A stretch of DNA of 64,000 bases from Sphagnum compactum (lineage: Eukaryota > Bryophyta > Sphagnopsida > Sphagnales): NCBI GenBank assembly GCA_965153455.1, contig OZ234493.1:620001-684000 (forward strand), read 5' to 3'. Both the position numbers and the translations under genes were made by a program. Shown piece by piece: positions 35,717-49,085 of the stretch; the stretch's first letter is position 1, and each line of letters opens with the position of its first letter. The notes beneath the pieces are model-generated. The model saw only the letters and a list, made by a program, of their open reading frames with translations, was not told where the DNA came from and did no database searches.

Positions 35717-38301
35717 ATGGCGGGGGAAAGGTCAAGCAGGAGGATGTCCGACGCGGTGTCTTCCCAGAGAAGGAGGCGGGGCCTCTCGAACATCACAAAT
35801 CTTCCTGCAATCAACCATTGGTCCAATGAAAACGAGGTTGTCAAAAGCTGGAATAATAACAGTCGGGAGTTGGAGCTTGAGGAGGTAATTGCTCCAATAC
35901 TGTTCTCGGTGTCTTACCCTTCCCCTAGAGCGCAAGAGAATTGCTCTGTGCCAATAGAATTGTTTTGCTAAGTCAGTTAGATCTGTCTGTTCTGCAGGAG
36001 AACAGAAGGCTCCAACAAGTGATTCTTGAGAAAGAGTATCCCACACAGTCTATCTTTGCCAATCGTGTCAATAATATGTGAGAACGTTCTAGCACCACAT
36101 CCAAATGTCTGTCCTTCTTTCTTTTTCATTTTTTTTCTAGTTTCTCCTCAGTTTGGCTGAACAAGAACCATGTGCATCTCTGCTGCTTGGCCTTAACCCT
36201 AAATCGTAAAGCGGACAAATTGAGTCCCAAAAACTTTACATCCAACAAATGCAGCGAGATTACCTCACAAATCTTTTCAGACGGACACAACAAAATGAAG
36301 ACATCATCTGCTACAACTCTCGACTCTCCAAGGTACTGGCCATTTCTTCTATCATTCTTTGTCTACCATTCTGCTAGCAAAGAAAGAATTACCTCTTCAC
36401 TTCAATTTCTGCTGCAGTGAGAAAAATCTTTTCTTATACAAAAAACTGTACTGTGGTGGTCATGATGGCAGGAGTTGCTTTCTGTGCGTGAACAAGTGAG
36501 TAAGCTGTTACTTGCTTTGTGGATTTAGATCATTCACTTATGCCAGCCTAATGCAATCTATGTGCATACATTTGTTTTGTTCCTTGTTTGTGTATGGGTT
36601 TTGCACCTCACACCCTATCTGATGATATTGTCTTATCAGCTAATGGTTTGATTGCTTCCACAGCTAAAGTTTCTGCAACATGCACATACCCAAATGGCAG
36701 TTGTGTATAAAATCAATGAGAATGAATTTCAGGTATGAATCATCAAATCCTGCACTACAATTACCAAGTACAATCTTTTGGAGGAGTGTACTCCAAGCAC
36801 CAAATGAAGTAACAAGTTTAAGTCATCCACAAGCTTTATATCAGATGTATGATGCTGTTCAGCAGAATCAGAGTGAGCAGTTTGTCCTGTTTAGAAAGTC
36901 GCTGGGTAACTTCTTTTGCAGATAAAGCTGGCAGCGATGTCACAGCAATTGAAGAAAGCTCTTCAAGAGAAGGAATGTGAAGAAGCCCTTCAAGTCCAAG
37001 TACCCCGGCGCACCCGTACCAGTCTAAGAAGACTTTCAGTGATTGGAGGTAGAGATCTAGTCAATTTGACTCTCTGAAACAAATCAATTCTGTAATATGT
37101 TGCTCAAGCACTCACCTTTTCTAGATCCAATTCCATGCTCTGTTCTTTTGGTTGTATGTTTGACTGAACCAGCTTCTATCCTACGGCAAATTAGAAGCAG
37201 CAGGCTCAAGGTTGCCATTTACCAAGGCCATTTGAAGGTTCCCTTTGCTTACGTTGATAAGGGAAAGTCATCATGATGTGCAGGTCCCGATGCAGATATG
37301 GGTAAACCTTCAGCTAAGGCCAGTCCTGCAGCAAATGACACCGACTCCAAAACTATCACCACGAGGTTCTTTCACACTCTTCACCTCAGTTGAAGTATTC
37401 AACAACCAACACCAAATAGAACTGCCCATGGACATCGCTGCTCCGTGACTGTGACATGATTCTTGGGATAGGGTGACGGAACAATCAAGTGGGTTCTATT
37501 TCCTGAATCTTCTGCAGCCTGATTTGTTGCAGGTCCAGCTCACGGCAGCGATCTGGGTCAACGTCTTACGGAGAGAGTTCCCTCAAGGCCAAGATCAAGG
37601 AACAGAACTCTGCCTCTCTTGCTTCCTCTGGGTTATACACGGGACCTCAAAAACGCTACAACAACCGTTATGGACATATCTCTGGCCTGGAGACCATGCA
37701 AGAGCTTTGTGAAGATCTTGAGACAAGTCAAGCACATACTGTCTTAACCGAAGCATCTACTGTTACGGTCCGGCGCTCACGAAGGAGAAGCTCAATAGAG
37801 CCTTTTGCTAATGAGTCTAATGAGTCTAATCAGTCCAGTTGCAGCGGCAGGCCTACAGGTGATGTTGCCTCCACAAGCGAGAGCTGCCCAAGGTCTGCAG
37901 AACACACTAGGTCCTGTGAGAAATCCCCTGGCCCCAGATCCTGCACTCCCCAGAGACCAAGCACTCCTCAGAGACCCAGCACTCCTCAGAAGAGACTTAT
38001 CTCGCAACCTGCCACCAGTCCTCGGAAGAAGGCGGAGCCTCAAACCAAAAGTCCTGCGAGAACTAAGGCTACTACATCTTCTTCGCAGGCTAGCACACCT
38101 CGGAGTTCATCCCCTGTTGTTTTATCAAGCTCTCTAAAAAGGCCACCTCGAGCAGCATCCCCATCCTTGCAGCAGCAGCATGATGTAATGGATCAGTCAA
38201 GAAGGTCATTGGCCGGTACTCGACCAATACGGCGAGCTGCTGAGGTGGTGGTGTCTTACAAGGAGCCATCCTTGATCACTAAAATGCGCCGACCTGCCTG
38301 A
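35717..38301 (+). CDS. SGO: Shugoshin (centromeric cohesin protector)
   Basis: An eight-exon model keeps frame throughout: 35717-35884, 35998-36077, 36212-36332, 36472-36495, 36664-36732, 36922-37048, 37284-37365 and 37533-38301, giving 479 residues. ATG 35717 is the first in frame. The N-terminus has RRRGLSNITNLP, as in plant shugoshins. Exons 2-6 encode a coiled coil (ENRRLQQVILEKE, GQIESQKLYIQQMQRDY, LKFLQHAHTQMAVVY, KLAAMSQQLKKALQEKE). Near residues 304-311 is the basic RRSRRRSS motif of the shugoshin C-terminal domain, and the protein ends with RRAAEVVVSYKEP...KMRRPA, a plant shugoshin tail. The middle is Pro/Ser/Thr-rich with RPSTPQ repeats. Shugoshins recruit PP2A to shield centromeric cohesin in meiosis and mitosis. 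The weakest junction is the donor at 37366 (GTTCTT). Confidence 0.85.
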
Positions 38302-39874
38302 CGCAAAACAATGGGCTCTTTTCTTCGATGGTATCATCTCGAAACCACAGAAAGAAAGAGGATTCAATGTCAGGGCAATTTTAGGGTTTCCAGCAGCTCA
38401 ACGCTCTTCTAAACGCTTTTGTAAGACTCTCACCCAGTGATCGATCGATTGATTGATGAAATATTGGAAGAGGGAATTTCAGTTCTAACTTTCATGTCTC
38501 TTAGACGGTGGTATTTCCCAACTGCTCAAAGTAACCTTCATACACATGCCATCATCTGGTTCAACTAATGGAGAGCGTCAGGGAGAGCTGTTCATCTTCT
38601 TACACATGCAAATTTCAAGAATTGTAGGTATGTGTTCGGTGAGGCAAATAATACAGGGATATGGAAAAGCTCAAAAACCTGTAATCCTTTTGTAGACAGC
38701 AGCAACATGCCAATCAAGAGTATGCTTCTCTGAAATGGAAAGTTGCAAAATTGAGCAGTGGAAGTAGGATTCTCTTGAATGGAAAGTTGCTTGAGTGCCA
38801 AGTGGAGCCTTTGGCATTAACTAATTTTCGTGTGTTTTAAACCTAGAGAACATCACTAAATCAGTTCAATTATTACTTGAACTGGGTACACAAAAGAGTA
38901 TGTGACTGATATTAACAAAAAATTTGTTATCATATCAAAACTTTTCATATCAAAGATAAAATGAAAATTTAGATATGTACACACTGAAGCTTATCATCTG
39001 TTCTTTACAGCACTCAGCTTCTGTCTAGGTGGCCCCTAATTTTCTTCACATAACTACAATAACCCACCCAGCAAGGGGCATCTTGCTGATTTTTCAACCT
39101 TGGGACATAGTGCCCGCAGTTGTGACGCCAATCTTAAAAGATCCAAGCAGCAGAAGGTAGACTCGAGTAGCCACAAAAGTTGAATACAGGTTTATGCCAA
39201 GCAATGATGGCTTCATAATAAAACAGTGGTTTCCAGCAGACAGCAAATTAATTCCATGCAACTATTGATTGAATTGAGCAACTATGATTGAATTGAGTTG
39301 CTTTGCTGCTTCAGCAGAAAAAAACGGTATCCAACTTGCATGCATTAGCAGCCATCAGCTGGATGAATAGAAGGTCTAGAGCAAAAGACCATATACATCA
39401 GGTTGCCTCCTGCTTGGAAAACAATGGAAATGACAACATTTGCTTCTAGTGCCACAGTTGGGCATCAGGTGCTTTTAGATCGAAAACCTTAAGTACCAGC
39501 TGCCACTAGTTTGACATTTTGGTCCAGAGAAAGTTCAATCTTGCATTCAAAAAAATAGGACCTTTCTTCATAATGAAGCTTGCTGGCACTGTACAGACCT
39601 TTAATGGCAGGTACTTACTGTGACTGCACTCAGAACACTGATGCTAGAGTCTTTCCCCTGTTTGCACACTAGAGATTCACACGCTGGTCAGAAGTTTCTC
39701 CCATAAAAAGGTCATAGATCCACATCAAATGGGTGCAAGAAGGGTTCTGTAGAGCAGTAATCCTTCTATGATGACAGTATAGCGCCTGGATACTGTTGTC
39801 AGATATAGCGCTCTAGTCAGATTCTACTCTCTTCTTGCACTGAGATGTTTGAGCAGCTCAAATCGAATTAGCAA
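38302..39874. other. Convergent intergenic region between shugoshin and the TFIIIC90-like gene
   Basis: It should contain the 3' untranslated regions of both genes. No open frame, RNA gene or transposon feature is recognised. Base composition is closer to the flanking genes than to the AT-rich intergenic DNA elsewhere. Confidence 0.5.
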
Positions 39875-42800
39875 CTATACAGCAGTGGGTGAGAGGAGGA
39901 AATCTGGCAAAAACCGGTGTAGGGAAACACCACAAAAAGGACATGTAGGCAGTGCAGGTTGTTGCAGGACAACTGATGAAGAAACCTGTTTGATGTTCTT
40001 TCTTGACAACAGAGTGAAGAACAAAGCAGGTGCAAGCTTTGTTGCCCACCTTGCACAGCAACTGCAGTACCAGGAAGGAACTGCAGGGCAAACCTGAAAT
40101 TCCCGACAGAAACATCCAGTGTAAGCAGAATATGCTGTATTCCACCAGTTGAGACCCCTATGGCAAATATGAGACAATCCAAGACATATTATGTTATGTA
40201 AGGCAACTTGAAATTCACTTTACTAACAGATTCCCTTAGAGTACCTACTAAGAAGATTCTAAACACCCTCAACAGAGGAGACTCAAATATTGAAGGAGCT
40301 TTAATTTCACATGTGCCATGAGTTACAGACAAAGACTGAAATAGCTTTTTTAGGTTGACAAGAGAAACAATCATGAGAATAACAAACCTGCAATGAGACA
40401 GAACAACGCGGGAGTTTGTGGTTGATGTCATTACTATTCAATTCAACAGAATGACAGTAAGCTACTTCAGGGGATGTCAGTGGTACAACAGCATCACAGA
40501 AAGTGCAACTCTCCAACGGCCGCGGGTCACCTGATGGGAACCTGCTATTTCAAGCACAATGATTCAATGTTAGAGAACAAAGTTCTGTATTGCACTCTAT
40601 AGAGCACAAACTCCAGAACTAGGAAGAAGTGAATCAATGGCAATTATTCAATATGTAGTGAATATCCAAAAGGGTATATAGTCTGCCAAGTACTGTACTG
40701 GTCAGGTGAACCAACCCCTACACTGTACTTCACCTTGATGAGTGAGGGCTCTTAGTGGCTATATTGAAGCTGATGCATGTTAAATTTGGACCTGGAGACC
40801 CTGATTTAGTCTGAGGAAGGTACATTTGCAATGGTTAGAAGCATTTTTACCATGGTACCAATGTAGGTGCTGATTTGCCCAAGCCTTACTGGTCAAAATT
40901 AACAAACCGGCTCTTGCACTGAAACTAGTCGGCCGTTCATAATAACTATTTGATGTCTGACAGTACAGAACCCATAACCTTACCTGCTAGTAGGCAAAGT
41001 TGCCCTTTTCTTGACAACATTGGCAAAAGACATACATTTCATATTAAGTTCATGTCTGGAAAGATCCATGGGATGAGAATGGATGGCTAGGACTTACATA
41101 TCATCACTTGAGTAACGTATGTGAGCTGCTACTTCAAGCAACTCAGGAAAGATCACAGAGCCATTAGCAAGAACCCAATCAGCCATCAACCACAATTCTG
41201 TTGACTTGTCCTTCAGTACATCTTGCTCATGTTCTGCTCCCTCAAGTGATGCTGCTGCAGACAGAGTGAGAAGAATCAACCGTTGACGAAGTTCATGCTC
41301 CATGTGCCATAGGTGCTTCTTCCATAGCTGTTCTTGTTCTGAGGTAGGGGCTAATCCACCACCCTCCCTAGGGATCCCCGGCAAGTCCATATGGATGGTC
41401 TCATCTGTTCCAGTGTCCCAATTCTCTCTGGAGCTTTCCCCACTAAGCTCTTCAAATTTGCTATGTCCCAACAGCAGGCGCCTGTAGATGACACAAGCCA
41501 TTTGCAGTTGACGGCATGAAGCATTTGCAAGACACAACTGTAGACTCCCAACAGACATGCACAAAGGGTCAATCATGAAGTGATTGTGCTCCTTCCAACA
41601 GCTCTGCAGCCAACCAGATATGATTGAGACCATGACTTGAATGCCTGCCAAGCTCTTGAGAAAGGAGAGTGCTGCAATTACATCCCACAGGACTAATACT
41701 TCTGTATAATCTTCCATGTGGTGGAGGGTTGAAGCTATCTGTAGACCCCAGTTAGCAAGATCTTCGGGCCATAGACTCTTGGCTATGGGGATTTCAACCA
41801 TGCTGTCTCCCATATTGGCAAGTAGTCCTTTGAACCGTTGGCCACCCACCCAAAAGAGCTGGACCACTCCCTTCTGTGTCCTGAAAGAGACAACAAAACC
41901 ACTGAACGTCCTTGTAATCTCCAAATACTCCAATTTCCAATGAAGTTGCATCACAACCATCAAAATGCAACTGCACACTAGAGTCCAAATGACCTACCTT
42001 GATTGGTACATTGGGTCCAGCATTTCACTGGCGATACCACGTACCTGATAACAGCACATCGCATTAGTTCAGCTATCTCAGACTCACAACTTCTCTTCCT
42101 GATCATCTTCACTCTGATCAACTTCAGTATGCATCAGTTGGGCTCTCAGACTCATCACCTCTCTTCCTAATCATCTTCACTCTGATCAACTTCATACAAT
42201 GTTATTCCAACTCAGAGATGTATGTGCTCATGTGCCATTGGATTTTTCTGACTGAAACCCAGAGAACATAGACCTTATGGTAGTAACCCCTCTCATGCCT
42301 TCAATTTGATTTGCAGCTTGCACCCACCACAATGTGAAACTTAGGATCAAAGGAAAAAATATGGGTGCACTAAGGTATGGCAATCTGGGTACAACAATTG
42401 GGATGAGCATTCTGGTGACAAAGTGTGTACCCAACGCTCTGCTACTCTAGTCATGCACTCATGACAGGTTTGTGGAAGAACTGGTACAAAGTTCAAACCC
42501 TAAATCCACCATGTGTAGCAACATGTGACTGTCCTGAACAGAAGCAGGGACATAGTCCAGGGAGACAGAGAACCATACCACTGCCATTGCAAGGCATCCT
42601 GGAGACAATGTTACACCATAAAATGGATCCAGAGCTGAGGCAGGCAGCTGTAAGGCAAAAACAAGCAATGAAAGATGTCAAACTTTAACTACATATAAGG
42701 CCACCCCATAACAAAGTGAAGTAGGTGAATGTGCCAGATATTGCCTACTCCAGGCATAAAAGCCAAGTCCTCTCTCTTCTTGGACCACTAATTAGGCTCT

Positions 42801-45800
42801 GCTCAATATTCCAAGGAGCAATCAGATGTAGTCTGCAAAACTTTGAGACAAGGTAGTGGCTACAGTCAGAATCACGTACCCTGCCTTGGGAACAACTCAA
42901 CAACTAAACCATAATAGATTCAGCACTCAATCCAACCTATCAGAGCCACAAACATCTGTATTGAACATCTAAGCTGGTAAGATTTTAAAACACTCACATC
43001 ACTTGATACTTGAGGGGTCTCTGACACAAAGAGTGCTGAGCAGTCGGGGAAAGGAAGACCCCATAGCTCACTACCCATGAACTCCCAACTCTTTAGGTGG
43101 TTGTCCTGCAAATATACATACAATAAATCTGATCATCCTCCAGACACTAATGACCATTACCAGCCTTCCTCCTTGATAAACAGGGATGGAACTACAATAC
43201 AATATCAATACAATCTAATTATTGATACCTGGCCACAGCTATACAAACAGCGTCCATCTCTGCCCCATGTCAGTCCTGTAACCTGCATCCAAGATCCAAT
43301 CATTATGACCTCTTCCAAGAACCATATGCACAAACTTTCTCTCTCAAAAGATGTGAGGCATCTGAAAGATAATACGATGAAACATCTTGACATAGGTGCT
43401 GACTTCAGCATTCGTACAATGAGTGGACCTCTTGAGTTCAAGGGCATGACACCAAATGTCACCTGCACATAGGATAAGAGTACTCCACTTCACCAACTAC
43501 TTAGATGACCAGCATCCATGATTATAGTTGCATAGCAACAAACCCTGTATCAATCCCATCAGAACGATAGATCCTTACCACTTGATCATGTGCCTTCAGC
43601 TGGCATGCAATACGTGTACAGCACCATGATACATCAAATTCCCATGCAGAAATGCAGCCAGACCCTTTCCCAACTGCCATCAGTGCTTTTGTTGAATCTC
43701 TGGTTGGTACAGACAAAGTAAGCGAACTTACAAGCACCAGGTCTGCCTCTACCACCTGATTTCCATAGAAACAACATGCACATGCATATTGAATAAGACA
43801 ATGGAATCTGCTGCTCAGCATGTGTGAAAGCCCTTTAGACATACTATTATTGCATGAGCTTCACAGAATTTCTCGGTGTAGCTTTAAATTACCAGCAAGC
43901 AATTCTCTTGCTGAAATATATATTTTTAAATAATCTCAGCACTGCCAGAATTCACGATCCCACTTTTCTCCTGAGTTTTTCCCATTTTCATCTGACACAA
44001 GGACAAGGCCTCTACCTGTCTGAGTAAAGTAAAAGGTAAGACCCCACTGCAGGATGGCAGAGATGCCAGAATCTGTGAATCTCCTGACCACAGCTTAACA
44101 CTATCACAAACAGTACAAAGAATAGGTCAGAGAGATTAAGACAAAGATTTCATACTCACAGTCAAATCACCTTCTTAAGGAATGGGAGTGCCAACATCTA
44201 GGCGATAACATTTCTGTGGATACAGAAAAGTACCCTGGCAACCATCCTCTAAGACAGGCAGAGAAGATGGGTTCCATCATATGCCCTCCTGTTTCTCATC
44301 TAAATCATGGGCATGCTATTACATAGTACATTTGAATAAAGAATTTGAACTGAAAGGGTGAAGTTGAAGAGACATGTCTCACCTTCCATCAGCACATCCT
44401 GTTGCCAACAACAAGGTATTTTCAAATCCACCATCACTATTTGGAGTCCCTGCATGTGGCCCAGGACATGAGGCCCAGCTAACTGAAGTCACCCAAGATG
44501 TGTGGGCCCTTAGGAACCCAAGAAAGCAAAAGTCAGATAAGGGCAGAGCCTTCTCAATTGAATAGGAGATCGGCACTGCAAATCGGAAGACAGAAACACT
44601 GCCTGCCCTTGTTCCTACAGCACAGAACACAAACCCTTGATCTTTTGCATGCCACTTTGGGGACCAGGCTAACACCAATGGGGACATCAGGCTATGGCGT
44701 GCTGCATAGGTACTGGGAGTGACAACCCTTTCAGAATGTTCCTGGGAGCTATTCTTGAATGCCCCTCCACCAACTCCCGTATCTAATAAGTTCCCTAGTT
44801 TTGCCTGCTTTTGCCTGAGAAACTTGCTCATCTGCAAAAAGATTTCAATGCAAAAAGATTGAGCATTTTTCTCAACAAGGCACCAGTTTTCTTTCTGAAT
44901 CCACTTCTGCCTGAAATTGTAAGTCAGCTTCTTCTTACAACTGACAATGAAGCAAATCTCAAATTACCAAGCTGTCAACTGCTTCTAGGTTGCCTTTCCA
45001 ACATGAAGTGCATCCAACATGTATACATTTGCAACAAAAGAAAACCCAGGCTACAACAGGAGAGAACCATCATGTCTTCCTACAGGCCAGCTTCTTCCTG
45101 AAGAGCTACAAAGAGATTAGCAACAAGGATGATGAGCACCAAAATTGTACATTTCTAAGCTGCAAGCTAAATGGTGTGCAAATGCAAACAGAAATTATGT
45201 AAGCTGTGGACTACATACCCTTTGATAACTTCCATTAAGTGGCAACTTGCCATGGTCCTCCTTCAGCATATCTGGACAAGAAAAACAGGTTTGAATCTCA
45301 TTCAGCATATTCACATCCCACTTTTTTACTGAGCGATTTTGGAAACTAAGCACACAGTAGAACTTATTTCAGCCATTTACAAACAACCTGAAATCCTAAG
45401 AGATAGTATCATATTTCCTTCAAGAAGAATGCCATCTGAGCAGGATGAATATGATAACATGGCAGAATATGCAAGCTGTCTCTTGCAAAAACTATGTACC
45501 AGACAAGACATTAGTAATGGGTTCAAAAACTCACACCTGCAAGGGTTTGGTCAGGGTCATCATCAAAGTCATCCTCAAGATTTTCATTGTATGGTGTTTG
45601 TGGCTCCTCTTTCACCACCTCCATATCCAATCCCTTCCCATTCAATCTCAGTGGCATCCAACCAACTACCAGCAACATGCACATTCATGAACAAACATAA
45701 ACTCAAACTACTCTAAAGAATGCTCAAACCAGCCTGATAGAAGCAAAAAAGCAAATGGCAACACCAAAGAATAAGACATTTCATTGATTGATGATCTACA

Positions 45801-48192
45801 AGACACACACCAGAGGTGAGGTCTCCACCCCTGCTTCCAAACTTTTAGAAAAAAGGGCAGGTGACATATGTCCTTCCAACAGAGACTGTGCATCTCCACA
45901 ATCATCAACCAACTCAGCTCCTTCATGTGAATCTGCCAAACTGCAGGGAGGAGACCAAATCAGAACATATTGACCTAGAAGAGCTCTTCCAACTGTTTCT
46001 CTTCTGTAACAATGTAGAACAAATGCACAGACACCTTACACAATCTCTGAAATAGACTCAGGAAGATTGACATAGAACAGAAGGTAGCCAAAGGAGGACC
46101 CCTGAAAGAAGATGTGACTACAAAGCATTACAAACTAAACAGTCAAATGATTATCCTCAAACTTACTGTTTCTTTGTCCTGCTCACTTTCCTGTGCTGAG
46201 GCTCATCAGTTGCCACATGCCTTTTCTTGTCTTTGACCCCAAAGCTAACAAATTGAGCTTCATCTCCCTACACATCCAACCAAATGTCATTAACTTGACA
46301 AGATGGATATCAAAGAGGGTAAACCAAGTACAGGCAGAAACAATTGCAGTTGAACTGTATCTGGGCACCTAGCCATGTTAAATTCCCAACTTTTTGAAAG
46401 AGTAAGTACCACATCCACTCTGGTAGCCACACCTCTGTTTCCTTGAACTCCTTCTCTAAACAATATGCATAAATAAGCTCCGAAAGATCTGCCACCTGTA
46501 CAGCAAGGAAATTGATCAATGATGTTTGACAAGTACAATGACTCAGCATCTAGAGCCAAACCAACTTTGTGATTTATCCAGAAGAGCTCGAGTCAGGTGA
46601 ACTTGTTTCCTGGTCAATTCACCATGAAAATTCACCAAGCAAACAATATGTGAATTCCTGGTGCGGAGCTTATCCCCAGAACCCTAAATATGCAAGGGTC
46701 GGGTGTAGCTCCATTTCTCTCCACATATCAGCTATCCATGTCTCAGAGATCAAGAGTAACGGGACTGTCCATATTACTGAAGTCAAGGTAGAATGGATAT
46801 CACAAGAACACAGTTCCTAGTCTTGTCAAACTCAGGTCCATATGCAAAAGGGTCATGCATTCCAAAACATCAATAGTAGGAACCAAACATACCTCGACCC
46901 ATTCAGCTTTGTAGTCACAGAAGGGTGCACGATATAGTTTGATACGGAAGTCTGTGGTACAGACCCCCAGCAGACAACTGCAAAGTAGTACAGCCACCAC
47001 ACATCAATGCCAGACACAAACAACCACTTGAATGCATGCAAATCAATAGTTGGGCTACAGAGACCACATGTGCACAATAGCACAAGTGTAGAGTGTAAAC
47101 CGGCAGGCATGCCAGAATCTTTGGTGGGACACTAAACACACAACATTTCAGGGAAAACTCTCAGATATCATGTGAACCTGAGTTAACTAGCACATGTGAC
47201 AGAGCTATTAAGAAAACACTTCCAATACCAAGAAACGAACCTTCCATTTGAAGCCAAGCCCTGTGGAGACCAATCCAGAGCTCGCACACCCACACGTCCC
47301 TCTCTCCACAGTCGAAATGGAAGCAGGACTGAGTCAGACAAATCTGCAATTCACATGGATAAGATCGTGCATTTTTAGAGTCTTGGCTACTTATGAACAA
47401 TGTTGAATGATCATAATATCTTGCAAACCAAATAGGAGAAATATGTATCCCACTTCTACGATCAATAAAGAGAAAATACAAACTATCACACAGATTTACA
47501 AAGCTGGCAGAAAATATACCTTCCCGCTTCACAGTTCCAATATCAAAGACCTGGCTTTGTAGTATTGATGCATAGCCTCGAGGACCAGACAATGATGCTG
47601 GATTCTGGACTGACACAACCTCAAATTCAGTATCACAACACTTAGATCACAATGATCAACAGCATTTACACAGATGGGGATAGTTAATGCACAGACAACT
47701 GTTTTGCCACCACAACAAACATAATATCACGCACAAGTAACATTTGACAGCGTGCTGGGTTTACGCATGTCAAGCATCATGGACACAGGAAATTTGAAGA
47801 AAATGGATCAATCAATGTAATGCAAGAAGAGGGGACTAGCACAAGGAAAACCTCCCATTGTCTAAACGGAAGAGCAACCAGGCAACAGGAAGGCTGCAGG
47901 AGGTAATTAAGATAAAGAGAGACATGCCATCGCAGGAGAATAGACATATATACTCTCACTATCAAGCTGGAAAGATATGAACAAGAATGTGAAAGACGAG
48001 GAAAAGCTCTCAACGCACAAGGATGGTAACCAGGTGACCAGACGCCACGGCGATGAGATTATCTTCCGACCACTTGATGGAGTTAGGGAAGGTCGGGGCT
48101 CCCACCAACGCTAGGGTGCTGCTAGGGGAGGGAAAGGTATGGCCATCCTCATCTCCATAGCCAGTAAACTCGAGAGGCTCCACATGCCCCAT
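39875..48192 (-). CDS. TFIIIC90-like WD40 protein with C-terminal zinc finger (At3g49400-like)
   Basis: An 18-exon model stays in frame, about 1,000 residues: 48192-48019, 47604-47520, 47343-47241, 46977-46893, 46495-46433, 46267-46167, 45940-45807, 45665-45537, 45271-45219, 44831-44383, 44100-44016, 43755-43579, 43282-43229, 43105-42998, 42044-41998, 41880-41098, 40541-40388, 40093-39875. ATG 48192 is followed by APTFPNSIKWSEDNLIAVAS, the start of a beta-propeller. WD-type blades include ALDWSPQGLASNG, LLGVCTTDFRIKLYRAP, LRAHTSWVTSVSWAS, LLLATGCADGSVKLWSGD and VTGLTWGRDGRCLYSCGQ. The C-terminus has CTFC, RCSVSLQVCP, WYCSCCARWATKLAP and CPFCGVSLHRFLPDFLLSP, the zinc-binding domain of TFIIIC 90-kDa/GTF3C4 subunits. 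The human counterpart takes part in RNA polymerase III initiation; the Arabidopsis relative is poorly studied. Exons 5 and 7 have alternative donors. Confidence 0.85.
42070..42193. repeat. Tandem duplication inside an intron of the TFIIIC90-like gene
   Basis: Two copies of about 60 bp, each with CTCAGACTCA, CTCTTCCT and ATCATCTTCACTCTGATCAACTTCA, at about 42070-42128 and 42139-42193. It lies in the intron between the exons at 42998 and 42044. Confidence 0.85.
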
Positions 48193-48482
48193 GGACGACA
48201 CAGGCCCTCCTGCGATCACAACAACACCGGACACAGAGAGTCAAATTGAGAAAAGGAACACCGATCACCAGCGAAGAAGAACTCCAAAGAATTCGTTCCG
48301 CACAAAAGAGATTCAATTGCGCCAACAAGAAGAAGGAACACGAGAAGACAGCAATGCTTACACGACGAGTGAGCTGCGTTGCTCGCGCAACCTCGCCAGG
48401 AAATCCAGTGCCCGCAAAAACCAAAGAAGAACACGACGAGCTTCTCGTATGCAGCTTGACCTAATTCACTATTGCTGTTCCA

Positions 48483-49085
48483 CATGGCTTTCCATCATGG
48501 ACCGGTCCAGTTGGTTCCAAGTACCAAATTCGATAATCCAGTGGTCTAGTTTGTGCGAATACCCACATGGTCTTTCGATAGCTAATGGACGGTCTAGTTA
48601 GTCCAGTTACCCACGTCGTTTTTCGATAATCCACTGATCTGGTTAGTACAGATACTACATGGTCTTCCGATATTTCACTGGTCTGCTTAGTCCAAATACC
48701 CACATGGATTTGGATGATTCCACTGGTCTAGATAGACCAAATACCCACATGGATTTGGATGAGTTCACTGGTTCAGTTAATTCAAATACCCACATGGATT
48801 TGGATGAGTTCACTGGTCTAGTTATAGTTCAACTACCCACATGGATTTGGTTGATTTCACTGGTCTAGTTACTTCAAATACCCACATGGATTTGGATGAT
48901 TTCACTGGTCTAGTTAGTTCAACTACCCACATGGATTTGGATGATTTCACAGGTCTAGTTAGTTCAACTACCCACATGGTCTTTTGATACTTCGCTGGTT
49001 TCCAGTTAGATGGAATACCCACATGGTTGTCCCAGGAACTGGTGGTGTAGTCAGTTCAAATACCCACAAGGGTTTTTGATACTGG
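48483..49085. repeat. 45-bp minisatellite upstream of the TFIIIC90-like gene
   Basis: About 13 units with consensus CCCACATGGATTTGGATGA, then TTCACTGGTCTAGTTAGTTC, then AAATA. Central units (48,700-48,970) are nearly identical at 44-46 bp; outer units are diverged. It begins about 290 bp upstream of ATG 48192. Because 45 is a multiple of three, both strands carry apparent repeat open frames (minus-strand 15-residue unit TRPVKSSKSMWVVEL), which are by-products. Confidence 0.9.

Noticed and set aside
36172-36420. Alternative frame through shugoshin exon 3 starting at an ATG at 36172
   Set aside because: It is out of frame with the coiled-coil reading and runs through the intron donor at 36333.
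48192-48234. Earlier start at 48234 for the TFIIIC90-like protein
   Set aside because: That codon is GTG; the first ATG in frame is at 48192. Likewise TTG codons before the At4g22030-like ATGs (15327, 25746) were not used as starts.
48659-49022. Repeat-protein-like frames with a 15-residue period on both strands
   Set aside because: A 45-bp repeat unit keeps any stop-free frame open automatically; the frames end where the array ends.
48483-49085. CRISPR-like array
   Set aside because: Units are directly adjacent with no unique spacers, in a eukaryotic genome. The 8.6-9.9-kb array is rejected for the same reason.
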